From Methanomassiliicoccaceae archaeon UBA71 (GTDB lineage: Archaea > Thermoplasmatota > Thermoplasmata > Methanomassiliicoccales > Methanomethylophilaceae): a stretch of DNA of 64,000 bases. Under the pieces are notes generated by a model, which was not told the DNA's origin, did not search any database, and saw only the letters and a program-made list of their open reading frames with translations. Shown here in pieces: positions 25,773 through 32,746 of the stretch. Position numbers and translations under genes: made by a program. The stretch covers positions 1 through 64,000 of the forward strand of contig DARO01000009.1 in NCBI GenBank assembly GCA_002504405.1, read 5' to 3'. Positions within the stretch are counted from its first letter, which is position 1. The number at the start of each line of letters is the position of its first letter.

Positions 25773-26772
25773 GTACTACATCATACGCAAGGACCCCCTG
25801 GGGGACGAGATAGTGTCCCTGCTGACGCGGAAGGCCGAAGAGGGCGTGGAGGTCCGGTTGCTGGTGGATGCGCTCGGGTTCAACACCGGTGCGCGCGGAA
25901 AGCGGGCTCTTGAGAGGGCAGGGGGCAAGGTCGGCGTTTTCCATTCAGCTGCGACATGCTTCCTGAGCCCCAAGAAGAACAATAGGAACCACAGAAAGAT
26001 CGCCGTCATAGACGGGGAGATAGGGTACATCGGAGGGTTCAACATAGGCACGGAGTACCTCGGCCAGGGGGAGCTCGGCTACTGGAGGGATTCCGCCGTG
26101 AGGGTCTCCGGCTCCGCACTGATATCCCTCAGTCTGAGGTTCAACACGGACTGGTTGTACGCCACGCGCGAGGATATCGTCGCCGACGGTTCGTACTACT
26201 GCGGCATCGGCGGGAGCGGCCACACGCCGGTGCAGATCGTGGAGGGCGGACCGGACGTGGGGAGGGACAACGCCATCGCTTTCCAGTACCTGATGATGAC
26301 TGAGCGGGCGGAGCGCACGCTGTACATCCATACGCCCTATTTCGCGCCCAACCAGGCCTGCCTCCTGGCCCTCAGGTTGGCAGCCATGCGCGGAGTCGAT
26401 GTCAGGGTCATCATCCCGGACAAGGGCGACCATCCGTTCGTTTACTGGTCCAATCGCAAGTATGCCTACGAGGTGATGCGCAGCGGGGTCAGGGTGTACG
26501 AGTACAACAACGGCTTCGTCCACTCCAAGACGGTCGTGGCGGATGGCAGGATGTGCTCCGTGGGGTCTGCCAACTACGACGTGAGGAGCATGGAGCTCAA
26601 CTTCGAGGCCAATGCCATGATCTACTCCGAGGACATGGGCAGGCAGATGGACGAGGCCTTCATGAGGGACCTGGGGCTCTGCACCGAGTACACGATAGAG
26701 AAGTATGAGTCGAGAACGCTCGGCCAGAGGATAAGCACGAGCGTGTCCTGGCTCGTATCGGGGCAGCTTTGA
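25339..26772 (+). CDS. cls: Cardiolipin synthase (phospholipase D family)
   Basis: Membrane enzyme joining two phospholipids into a cardiolipin. Two N-terminal spans (LLVLIYLLDLVFLLSILFL and ALFWILMLIVLPVAGFILYL) are followed by two PLD domains. The first catalytic motif is HRKIAVIDG within NRNHRKIAVIDGEIGYIGG; the second is HSKTVVADGRMCSVGSAN. Length 477 is typical. Archaeal homologues are known to make archaeal cardiolipins from ether lipids. It overlaps the extended reading of the ubiquitin-like gene and is followed by the gene at 26786 with a ribosome site right after its stop. Confidence 0.93.
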   Translation: MLELIWDNLLVLIYLLDLVFLLSILFLERSDPEKALFWILMLIVLPVAGFILYLFLGQTFYSKREFRSRNIPEGLEGRVESFGREMMDRAVKEGVPDADVARALHAAGAQMLTLRNDVRLFTDGNEKFDALKEDIMKAKRFIHLEYYIIRKDPLGDEIVSLLTRKAEEGVEVRLLVDALGFNTGARGKRALERAGGKVGVFHSAATCFLSPKKNNRNHRKIAVIDGEIGYIGGFNIGTEYLGQGELGYWRDSAVRVSGSALISLSLRFNTDWLYATREDIVADGSYYCGIGGSGHTPVQIVEGGPDVGRDNAIAFQYLMMTERAERTLYIHTPYFAPNQACLLALRLAAMRGVDVRVIIPDKGDHPFVYWSNRKYAYEVMRSGVRVYEYNNGFVHSKTVVADGRMCSVGSANYDVRSMELNFEANAMIYSEDMGRQMDEAFMRDLGLCTEYTIEKYESRTLGQRISTSVSWLVSGQL

Positions 26773-26785
26773 GGGGGTGCATCGG

Positions 26786-27196
26786 ATGTACGCGGATGCC
26801 ATAGTCTCACGCGCCGTTATGGAGGCCGTGATGGATGCGGCGGAGGACGGCGAGCCGATGGTCCTGCACGGGACGGTGTCCGAGCGTTTGTTCAGAGTAC
26901 ACGGGTGCGGTGACATCGCGGTCGGCATCGCCGTCCCATCCGAGGGCACGTCACCGGACGATGGAGCGGTCTCCGCGCTGAGGGGATCACTTGGATCCGG
27001 TCTGCTGATGGTGGTCGACCCCTATGCGGGGGAGCTAGCCATGTACATCGTGGACGATGACGGATGCAGGCCGGCCAGGACCTTGGTGTCGGAGCGATCA
27101 GACCCAGATGGCGTGGCGGTTCCTCATGTCCTCCTCGGTGTCGTCGAGGCGGGACATGAGGTCGCTGACGATGCAGTCGAAGAGGAGAAGCGATGA
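26786..27196 (+). CDS. Unknown protein, possibly a degenerate JAB/MPN-like domain
   Basis: I do not recognise it firmly. About 100 residues (SRAVMEAVMDAAEDGEPMVLHG to GLLMVVDPYAGELAMYIVDD) follow the strand-helix order of JAB/MPN domains. SEGTSPDD sits where active enzymes have the HxH...S..D metal site. Only the S..D part is kept, so it would be inactive. The last third runs antisense into hxlB (99-base overlap) and looks like non-native reading. A GGGGGTG ribosome site precedes the ATG, and the stop of cls is 13 bases upstream. Confidence 0.5.
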   Translation: MYADAIVSRAVMEAVMDAAEDGEPMVLHGTVSERLFRVHGCGDIAVGIAVPSEGTSPDDGAVSALRGSLGSGLLMVVDPYAGELAMYIVDDDGCRPARTLVSERSDPDGVAVPHVLLGVVEAGHEVADDAVEEEKR

Positions 27197-27643
27197 GTCC
27201 TCGAAGACCGTTCCCAGGGGGGCGACAGACCGGAGCTCGTCGTCCGACGGCACGTCCATAACAATGGAGATGTCGGATGTGGCGGTGAGGGGGCTTCCCG
27301 GGGTCCCGGTGATGCAGGCGACCTTGGACCCGATCCTCCTCGCTATCTTGGCGGTCTGTACGACCGAGGATGTCTTCCCGGTGTACGAGATTAGCAGGGT
27401 CAGGTCGTCCTTGCCTATGATGGGGGTCGTCATCTCCCCTACGAAGTGGACGTCGAACCCCAGCTGGACCAGACGGACTGCGAAGAGCTGCCCCACGAGT
27501 CCCGATCTCCCGGATCCGTAGACGAACACCTTCCTGCTGCTGAGTATGCCCTCTATAAGGGATTCCCTGCATAGGGGGTCCACAGTCGAAAGGGCTTCGC
27601 GGCACCCTTCGATTATGGAGTCGAGTGGGGCCAACTCACTCAC
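27098..27643 (-). CDS. hxlB: 6-phospho-3-hexuloisomerase (SIS domain)
   Basis: Isomerises hexulose 6-phosphate to fructose 6-phosphate; with hexulose-phosphate synthase it makes ribulose 5-phosphate in archaea. The 181-residue protein has the SIS landmarks VFVYGSGRSGLVG, TGKTSSVV and ITGTPGSPL. The start is a GTG overlapping the stop of the upstream gene by 8 bases (GGTGAGTGA), so the two are translationally coupled. No hexulose-phosphate synthase is nearby in this window. Confidence 0.9.
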   Translation of the reverse strand: MSELAPLDSIIEGCREALSTVDPLCRESLIEGILSSRKVFVYGSGRSGLVGQLFAVRLVQLGFDVHFVGEMTTPIIGKDDLTLLISYTGKTSSVVQTAKIARRIGSKVACITGTPGSPLTATSDISIVMDVPSDDELRSVAPLGTVFEDSSLLLFDCIVSDLMSRLDDTEEDMRNRHAIWV

Positions 27644-28673
27644 CAGCGGCGCTTGCCTCGGCCTTCTTCTTCTCCTTGAGGTCCTTGGCCACTTTCTTGC
27701 TGAGGACCCTCTCATGGATGATCCTCATGTACATGGCGTCATGTTCGAGGAGAGGCGAAGTGGATATGACCGTGCATTCAGGCCTCATCTCGATGAGGGC
27801 CTCGGCCAGGGGTTCGAACTTGAGGTCGCCTTTCTTGATGGGCGTCAGCCTCTTCTCGTTGCCGTCCACATAGTCCACGCCGGAGAATGCCGTGTGGATC
27901 CTGCCGTTGCTGAGGGGCTCTACCTGCTCCAGCACATCCTTGAAGTCGTCGGCCTCGAGGAGGCCGCCGTTCATGCGGGAGTGCAGATGGGAGAAGTTAA
28001 GCACGGGGGTCAGCCCCTCGATCTGCTCGCAGATGTCCAGGACCTGCTCCAGAGATCCGAAAACGTCCTGCTGGCCGGTGACCTCTATGCCGAGCCTGGG
28101 TTTCAGGCCGCATCCCTGCCACCAATCCATGAGCCCGGCAACGTTGTTGTAGATGCAGTCGTCGACCTCCTCGCGGGGGCGCTTCCCGTCATAGAGGCCG
28201 AGGCTGGTGACGACAATGTCCCCGTCCAGCGCATTCATGATGAGCCCGGCGTACCTTATGCTGTCGATGCAGCCCATGGCAAGGTCGCTCTCGGACCCGA
28301 GGTCCATGTAGTACGGGGTGTGGATAGACATGTTCACATCGAGTCTCTTCGCCATCTCGCCTATTACGGACAGGTCACCGAATGTGTGGGCGACGCCGGA
28401 CGGCATGTAGACCAGGTCGTCCTCCTCCTCGATAGGCTCCTCGGGGTCGCTGATGGGCTCTCCGTCCCTCAGGATCTCGATCACGAAGTCCTCCTCGATG
28501 TCGTTAAGGGTCATCCCGACCTCTTCGTCCTCCGGTGGCCTGGTGTATGCCCCGGCGCGAACCATCTGGATCTCCAGGGCGCTCAGGCTGAGGTTGTGCA
28601 CATCCTCGATTCCATCCTCGAGGGTGCGTCCTTTGCATGATAGAGGGATGCCGGCGGGACCGAACCTTATCAT
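27636..28673 (-). CDS. Endonuclease IV-like TIM-barrel protein (AP endonuclease family 2)
   Basis: Belongs to the xylose-isomerase-like TIM barrels related to endonuclease IV (Nfo), which cuts DNA at abasic sites. The opening MIRFGPAGIPLS and the metal-site pieces MSIHTPYYMDLGS, LGIEVTGQQ and LNFSHLHSR are typical of archaeal members. An acidic insert of about 35 residues (DPEEPIEEEDD) and a lysine-rich tail are unusual. The start at 28673 fits a TTATTATAGG box about 30 bases upstream; the longer frame has no family sequence. Coupled to hxlB. Confidence 0.8.
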   Translation of the reverse strand: MIRFGPAGIPLSCKGRTLEDGIEDVHNLSLSALEIQMVRAGAYTRPPEDEEVGMTLNDIEEDFVIEILRDGEPISDPEEPIEEEDDLVYMPSGVAHTFGDLSVIGEMAKRLDVNMSIHTPYYMDLGSESDLAMGCIDSIRYAGLIMNALDGDIVVTSLGLYDGKRPREEVDDCIYNNVAGLMDWWQGCGLKPRLGIEVTGQQDVFGSLEQVLDICEQIEGLTPVLNFSHLHSRMNGGLLEADDFKDVLEQVEPLSNGRIHTAFSGVDYVDGNEKRLTPIKKGDLKFEPLAEALIEMRPECTVISTSPLLEHDAMYMRIIHERVLSKKVAKDLKEKKKAEASAAGE

Positions 28674-28700
28674 AGAATCACAAAGACCGAATCGCGCCAT

Positions 28701-28710
28701 CCTATAATAA
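28701..28710 (-). promoter_or_regulatory. TATA box of the endonuclease IV-like gene
   Basis: Minus-strand TTATTATAGG, about 28 bases before the ATG at 28673. It decides that start over the upstream in-frame codons. The rest of the gap up to 28848 holds no feature I can support. Confidence 0.6.
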
Positions 28711-28848
28711 GGTGGTGCGTTGGGTTTCGGGTTCGGGAAAGCGGTGATGCCGATGTCTGGCACATGCGGACTCTCCCTTCTCCAGAGGTGTGCCGGCCAT
28801 CCGGTTCTGGTATTCTCCCGCTCCGCAGGAGGGATCGGAAGGGCTAAG

Positions 28849-28857
28849 TTTTATAAA
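28849..28857 (+). promoter_or_regulatory. TATA box of the L18e-L13-S9-RpoN operon
   Basis: TTTTATAAA centred at about 28853. Transcription should begin near 28880, about 24 bases before the L18e start and next to the mini reading frame at 28884. Confidence 0.75.
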
Positions 28858-28883
28858 CGAGACCTGTATACTCGCGTTACCCA

Positions 28884-28907
28884 ATGTCGGGAGAGTCAGA
28901 AATATGA
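28884..28907 (+). other. Seven-codon upstream reading frame overlapping the L18e start
   Basis: ATG TCG GGA GAG TCA GAA ATA TGA: its TGA overlaps the ATG of the L18e gene (ATATGA). It begins about 31 bases after the TATA box, where a leaderless start would fall. It also contains the GGGAG ribosome site of L18e. A coupling or attenuation role is possible but not shown. Confidence 0.4.
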
Positions 28908-29263
28908 AGAGCTGCAAGACAAATCCCCAGCTCATCGCCACCATCGACATGCTGAAGGCGAAGACTAGGGAGACGGAAGCTGCCATCTGGCGAGACATCG
29001 CGCTTAGGCTCGAGAAACCCAAGAGGAACTGGGCCGAGGCGAATCTCAGCAAACTGGAGAGGTACGCACAGGACGGGGAGACCATAATCGTCCCCGGGAA
29101 AGTCCTCGCCGCAGGCAACATCAGCAAGAGGATCACGGTCGCCGCGTACGACTTCTCGGACGCAGCCGCCAAGGCCATCGTCGCCGCAGGCGGGAAGACG
29201 CTCACCTACGAGGAGCTGGCAGCTGCCAACCCCAAGGGGACCGGCGTCAGGATCATGAGGTGA
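28904..29263 (+). CDS. rpl18e: Large-subunit ribosomal protein L18e (eL18)
   Basis: Archaeal/eukaryotic ribosomal protein of 119 residues. Family hallmarks include NPQLIATIDMLKA, WRDIALRLEKPKRNWAEANL, IVPGKVLAAGN and the ending NPKGTGVRIMR. It is first in the conserved archaeal run L18e-L13-S9-RpoN. The ATG at 28904 has GGGAG 10 bases upstream and overlaps the stop of a seven-codon frame. Confidence 0.96.
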   Translation: MKSCKTNPQLIATIDMLKAKTRETEAAIWRDIALRLEKPKRNWAEANLSKLERYAQDGETIIVPGKVLAAGNISKRITVAAYDFSDAAAKAIVAAGGKTLTYEELAAANPKGTGVRIMR

Positions 29264-29268
29264 TTCGA

Positions 29269-29694
29269 ATGGTTACTGTTATCGACGGAAGGAACCTGAT
29301 CCACGGAAGGCTGGCTAGTGTGGTCGCCGAGAGGATCATGGAGGGTGAGGAGATCATTGTCCTCAACGCCGAGGCCATCATCATCACCGGTGTCAAGGAG
29401 AACGTCTTCGCCGACTTCAAGGCGAAGGTGGACCGCGGAGACACCACCAAGAGGAAGGGACCCTTCTACCCCCGCAGGGCGGACCTCCTGTTCAAGAGGT
29501 GCGTCAGGGGAATGATTCCCTGGAACTCCACCTCCGGCAGGGAGGCATACAGGAGGCTCCACGTATTCGTGGGCACCCCTAAGCAGTTCCAGGACTGCGA
29601 GAAGGAGAAGCCCGCAGAGGCCTGCAGGAAGATCACCGGCAAATACACGACCCTGGGAGCCGTTTCCAAATTCCTGGGTTCCAACGTGAGATGA
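29269..29694 (+). CDS. rpl13: Large-subunit ribosomal protein L13 (uL13)
   Basis: A 141-residue ribosomal protein with VIDGRNLIHGRLASVVA, NAEAIIITG and FYPRRADLLFKRCVRGMIPW. The start ATG at 29269 has GAGGTGAT just upstream, overlapping the L18e stop. A GTG at 29260 is in frame but gives no family sequence. Confidence 0.97.
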   Translation: MVTVIDGRNLIHGRLASVVAERIMEGEEIIVLNAEAIIITGVKENVFADFKAKVDRGDTTKRKGPFYPRRADLLFKRCVRGMIPWNSTSGREAYRRLHVFVGTPKQFQDCEKEKPAEACRKITGKYTTLGAVSKFLGSNVR

Positions 29695-29698
29695 TCCC

Positions 29699-30100
29699 AT
29701 GGTTGAGTGCGTGAACACAAGCGGAAAGAGGAAGACCGCCATCGCCAGGGCCACCGTGAAGGAGGGCACCGGCAGGGTGACCATCAACAAGATCCCCATC
29801 GAGGTCTTCACACCCGAGCTGGCCAAGCTCAAGATTGAGGAGCCCCTCGGGCTCATCCCCGAGAAGGCCGAGAAGGTCGACATCGCCGTCACAGTCAGCG
29901 GCGGCGGAGTCATGGGCCAGGCTGCTGCAGCCAGGACCGCCATCGCCAGGGGCCTTGTGGAATTCTACAAGGACGAGGAGATGGAGGCCGTCTTCAGGGC
30001 CTACGACAGGACCCTCATCATCAACGACGACAGGCGCAAGCTCCCCAAGAACCCCCTTGGACCTGGCGCCCGTGCCAAGAAGCAGAAGTCCTACCGCTGA
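29699..30100 (+). CDS. rps9: Small-subunit ribosomal protein S9 (uS9)
   Basis: A 133-residue ribosomal protein with TSGKRKTAIARATVKEGTG, the GGGVMGQAAAARTAIARGL helix and the basic C-terminal end GARAKKQKSYR that reaches the tRNA in the decoding centre. It starts 4 bases after the L13 stop. Confidence 0.97.
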   Translation: MVECVNTSGKRKTAIARATVKEGTGRVTINKIPIEVFTPELAKLKIEEPLGLIPEKAEKVDIAVTVSGGGVMGQAAAARTAIARGLVEFYKDEEMEAVFRAYDRTLIINDDRRKLPKNPLGPGARAKKQKSYR

Positions 30101-30109
30101 GGTGTCGGC

Positions 30110-30301
30110 ATGATAATTCCGGTGAGATGCTTCACATGCGGGAAGGTCGTCGGATCGGCCTATCCCGAGTACATCAAGCGTGTCAGCATGGGCGAGGACC
30201 CGAAAGCCGTCCTCGACTCCCTCGGGTTCGAGAGGTACTGCTGCCGCAGGATGATCGTCTCCCACGCCGACCTCATCGGGGAGATCGCTCCCCTCGGATG
30301 A
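30110..30301 (+). CDS. rpoN: DNA-directed RNA polymerase subunit N (Rpb10)
   Basis: A 63-residue zinc-bundle subunit. Ligands are in RCFTCGK and RYCCRRM (CX2C...CC), and the N-terminal MIIPVRCFTCGKV is nearly invariant in archaea. GGTGTCGG lies just upstream of the ATG, nine bases after the S9 stop. The next archaeal neighbours (rpoK, rps2) are not here but 19 kb away. Confidence 0.97.
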   Translation: MIIPVRCFTCGKVVGSAYPEYIKRVSMGEDPKAVLDSLGFERYCCRRMIVSHADLIGEIAPLG

Positions 30302-30385
30302 AACCAGTGCGGTGCCGGGCCCCGTGTCAGCGGGACCCAGGCATCGCCAACCTTTTATATTGAAACCTGTTCCCCCGACTTATAG

Positions 30386-30458
30386 GGGCCCGTGGGGTAG
30401 CTTGGTATCCTTCGTGCTTGGGGTGCACGTAACTCCAGTTCAAATCTGGGCGGGCCCA
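30386..30458 (+). tRNA. tRNA-Pro (GGG)
   Basis: Acceptor GGGCCCG pairs fully with CGGGCCC. The anticodon stem CGTGC/GCACG encloses TTGGGGT, giving GGG. The T arm is CCAG-TTCAAAT-CTGG. Seventy-three bases, no intron, no encoded CCA. A TTTTATAT box at 30353-30360 lies about 30 bases upstream, inside the spacer after rpoN. Confidence 0.95.
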
Positions 30459-30486
30459 CTTTCTGCATCCCATATTCAGTGAGACT

Positions 30487-31164
30487 ATGCTCCAGTTCAC
30501 GGCTTTCGATCATCTCTGCGACGATGCGGCCGAAATACGCAGGGAGGTATTCATGGAGGAGCAGGGCTTCCTGTACGAGTTCGATGACTTCGATGACGCC
30601 GCGACCCATATAGTTCTGTACGAGGATGGTCTGCCCGTGGCCGTTTGCCGTCTGATTCCGGGAGAGGATGGGCTCTGTTGCACGATTGGCAGGGTGGCGG
30701 TCGTAGAACGGTGTCGCGGCAGGTCTCTCGGTCGGGCTATCATCGACGAGGCGGAGCGGCGTGCCCGCCTCATGGGATTCAGGGCAGCTATGCTGTCCGC
30801 CCAGGTCCGTGCGAAAGGCTTCTACGAGAGCTGCGGCTACTCAGCATTCGGTGACGAGTACTACGAGGAGTGGTGTCCGCATGTGATGATGCGGAAGGAC
30901 CTTTCTGAACGAGTCTGCAACGGGTTTACGCAGTCCGTTTTCGGCGGTTCTGACAATGCGACCCGGCCTCTAACAACGATCTGTCTTTCCTCTACAAGTT
31001 CCACAAAACCCGTTCTCTTCAGAAACAGAGTCGCACGAAGACTCGGATGGGGATGCGGAGGTGCGGACAGCGGAAAGTCCCGGCGGGGTGCGGTCAGAGG
31101 AGCCTGCGCAGGTCCTCGATCCTCACTGCGAGCTGGTCGATGTACTCCGAGATCTCCTGCATGA
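30487..31164 (+). CDS. GNAT acetyltransferase (ElaA-like), 3' end extended
   Basis: N-acetyltransferase of the ElaA type. The opening IRREVFMEEQGFLYEFDDFD and the acetyl-CoA loop VERCRGRSLGRAII are clear, with SAQVRAKGFYESCGY and the closing strand PHVMMRKDL. The domain ends near residue 140. Another 80 residues (S/R/G-rich) follow without family sequence and overlap the antisense regulator at 31094. A stop (TGA) exists one frame over right at the domain end, so an indel has probably removed the native stop. It starts 28 bases after tRNA-Pro with no clear TATA box. The substrate is unknown. Confidence 0.75.
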   Translation: MLQFTAFDHLCDDAAEIRREVFMEEQGFLYEFDDFDDAATHIVLYEDGLPVAVCRLIPGEDGLCCTIGRVAVVERCRGRSLGRAIIDEAERRARLMGFRAAMLSAQVRAKGFYESCGYSAFGDEYYEEWCPHVMMRKDLSERVCNGFTQSVFGGSDNATRPLTTICLSSTSSTKPVLFRNRVARRLGWGCGGADSGKSRRGAVRGACAGPRSSLRAGRCTPRSPA

Positions 31165-31399
31165 ATTCATCGTAGCGGTCCGTGACCGTGGCGCCGTCTG
31201 TGGTGGCGGCGATTATGCCCTGCTGCTCCAGCAGCTTCAGGGAGTACCTCACCCTGTGCTTGGGTATCCCCGTCATCTCGGAGAGCCTGATCAGGCCGAC
31301 AGGCTGGTTTTCCTTGACGGTCCTGAGTATGGAGATATGTCTCTCCAGGAGCTCCACGTCCTCGCTGAGCGATCCTACTGGGTCATTGCTCCTGGTCAT
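31094..31399 (-). CDS. Winged-helix regulator
   Basis: A 101-residue protein. Helices HISILRTVKENQPVGLIRLSE and GIPKHRVRYSLKLLEQQGI form a helix-turn-helix, followed by a short wing (ATTDGATVTDR) and a C-terminal dimerisation helix (YIDQLAVRIEDLRRLL). It resembles small archaeal regulators whose targets are unknown. Its 3' end overlaps the run-on tail of the GNAT frame by 71 bases. Confidence 0.75.
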   Translation of the reverse strand: MTRSNDPVGSLSEDVELLERHISILRTVKENQPVGLIRLSEMTGIPKHRVRYSLKLLEQQGIIAATTDGATVTDRYDEFMQEISEYIDQLAVRIEDLRRLL

Positions 31400-31463
31400 T
31401 CATAGCCTCCGCTAAGATAATCTCTGGGGTTCAGAAAGTAATAGGTTTGGAATGGGGGCCGGT

Positions 31464-31631
31464 TCAGCGGCCGTACCACTTCTGCTTGCCCCACTTGTTG
31501 TAGTTGGCCCACCATCCCTGGACGACGGAGCCGCAGCAATCCAGAGCCTTCTGCTCAGCATCAGGGCCCTTGTAGGTCCTGTAGCAGTTGAGGCACTGCC
31601 ATCTAAGCTCGGGCTGTTTCTCTGATTTCAT
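31464..31631 (-). CDS. 55-residue cysteine- and tryptophan-rich small protein
   Basis: Short gene with a leaderless start (ATG at 31631, TTTAATA box about 29 bases upstream) and a TGA stop. The protein has CLNC, then a second pair CC at residues 32-33, giving CX2C...CC, likely one metal site. The C-terminus is aromatic and basic (GWWANYNKWGKQKWYGR). It diverges from the regulator at 31723. I do not know the family. The clear promoter, cysteine pattern and codon use support a real gene. Confidence 0.65.
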   Translation of the reverse strand: MKSEKQPELRWQCLNCYRTYKGPDAEQKALDCCGSVVQGWWANYNKWGKQKWYGR

Positions 31632-31690
31632 TGCTGGCGGAATCAGGGATGAGCGTATTAAACCTTTCTGGGGTCTGGCTTCGAAAATTC

Positions 31691-31700
31691 ATTATATAGT
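31691..31700 (+). promoter_or_regulatory. TATA box of the regulator at 31723
   Basis: ATTATATAGT about 28 bases before the ATG at 31723. A GGGAG is also present just before the start codon, which is unusual for a leaderless message. Confidence 0.6.
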
Positions 31701-31722
31701 TACGAACGCATGAAGGGAGTCC

Positions 31723-32223
31723 ATGAACAGAATCAAGGTCATCAACGAGCCGTCTGAGCTTGTGCCCATGCTCAGGTCCGTTGATACACCCGTCAAAAGA
31801 GATGTTTTGAAGGAAGTGACCTTGGAGTGGAGGACTGCAGACGAGATCGAGCAGAAGTTCGGCCCCGAGGGGAGGGACGCGATCATCTTCTTCGAGAAGA
31901 TGAAGCTCGTAGAGACCCGCTGGCTTTCCAAGAACGGCGGGTACCCTGAGAAGTCGTACCACACCTACTACACATCGTTCAGCATCAACGCCCAGTGGCC
32001 TGTGTACGAGATCAGTGACGTCCTGACCGCGGCCATGATGAGCGAAGAGGAGTATGCCGAGATCGAGGGCAAGATCCTGGCCGAGGTCGGTAAAGACGGT
32101 AGGTTCTCCGGGGACATAGCGGAGTCCCTCGGACTGTCCTCAACGATGCTCAAGAGCCTTGTCCGCAGGTCCGTGAAGATGGACTACCGCGGCCACAGGA
32201 TCGAGCTAATCCACGAAGAGTAA
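31723..32223 (+). CDS. ArsR-like winged-helix regulator
   Basis: A 166-residue protein with an N-terminal winged helix (DTPVKRDVLKEVTLEWRTAD, EIEQKF, AIIFFEKMKLVET) and a second helical part with a likely helix-turn-helix (GDIAESLGLSSTMLKSLVRR). This two-domain form is common in Thermoplasmata, but the regulon is unknown. It is followed after 4 bases by trm56, so regulator and tRNA methylase share a transcript. Confidence 0.72.
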   Translation: MNRIKVINEPSELVPMLRSVDTPVKRDVLKEVTLEWRTADEIEQKFGPEGRDAIIFFEKMKLVETRWLSKNGGYPEKSYHTYYTSFSINAQWPVYEISDVLTAAMMSEEEYAEIEGKILAEVGKDGRFSGDIAESLGLSSTMLKSLVRRSVKMDYRGHRIELIHEE

Positions 32224-32227
32224 TCCG

Positions 32228-32746
32228 ATGCCCGATATCTGGATAATGAGGATAGGCCACCGTCCCCAGAGAGACAAGAGGGTGACCACCCATGTGGCGC
32301 TGTCGTCCAGGGCGCTCGGCGCCAAGGGGATTTACGTGGACACGGAGGACCCAGTCCTCGAGGAGAACATACGCAGCGTGGTCGAGAGGTTCGGAGGGGA
32401 CTACTCCATCAAGACCGGGGTGGGCTGGAAGGAGGCTCTTCGCGACTTCGATGGATGCGTTCTGCACCTCACGATGTACGGTCAGCGCGTCGATCAGGCG
32501 ATCCCGAAGATTCCCCGGGACAAGGACATAATGATCATCGTCGGGGCAGAGAAGGTCCCCGCCGAGGTGTACCAGCGTGCAGACTTCAACATCTCGGTGG
32601 GCAACCAGCCCCATTCGGAGATCGCCGCCCTGGCGATATTCCTGGACCGGTTTACCGGAGGGGAGGCGCTCTACTCGGACCGCGGAGGGGAGCTGGAGGT
32701 CGTTCCGAACGAGAGGGGGAAGACGGTTGTCGAACATCCCCACTGA
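32228..32746 (+). CDS. trm56: tRNA (cytidine-56-2'-O)-methyltransferase Trm56
   Basis: SPOUT methylase that modifies C56 in the T-loop of archaeal tRNAs. The 172-residue protein starts with IWIMRIGHRPQRDKRVTTHVAL, the family signature. It has the knot segments FDGCVLHLTMYG, IMIIVGAEKVP and ISVGNQPHSEIAALAIFLDR. It overlaps the start of the HD gene by 20 bases. Confidence 0.93.
   Translation: MPDIWIMRIGHRPQRDKRVTTHVALSSRALGAKGIYVDTEDPVLEENIRSVVERFGGDYSIKTGVGWKEALRDFDGCVLHLTMYGQRVDQAIPKIPRDKDIMIIVGAEKVPAEVYQRADFNISVGNQPHSEIAALAIFLDRFTGGEALYSDRGGELEVVPNERGKTVVEHPH

Noticed and set aside
28702..29205. 167-codon frame antisense to L18e and its leader
   Set aside because: Overlaps a certain ribosomal protein gene and looks hydrophobic only by frame complement.
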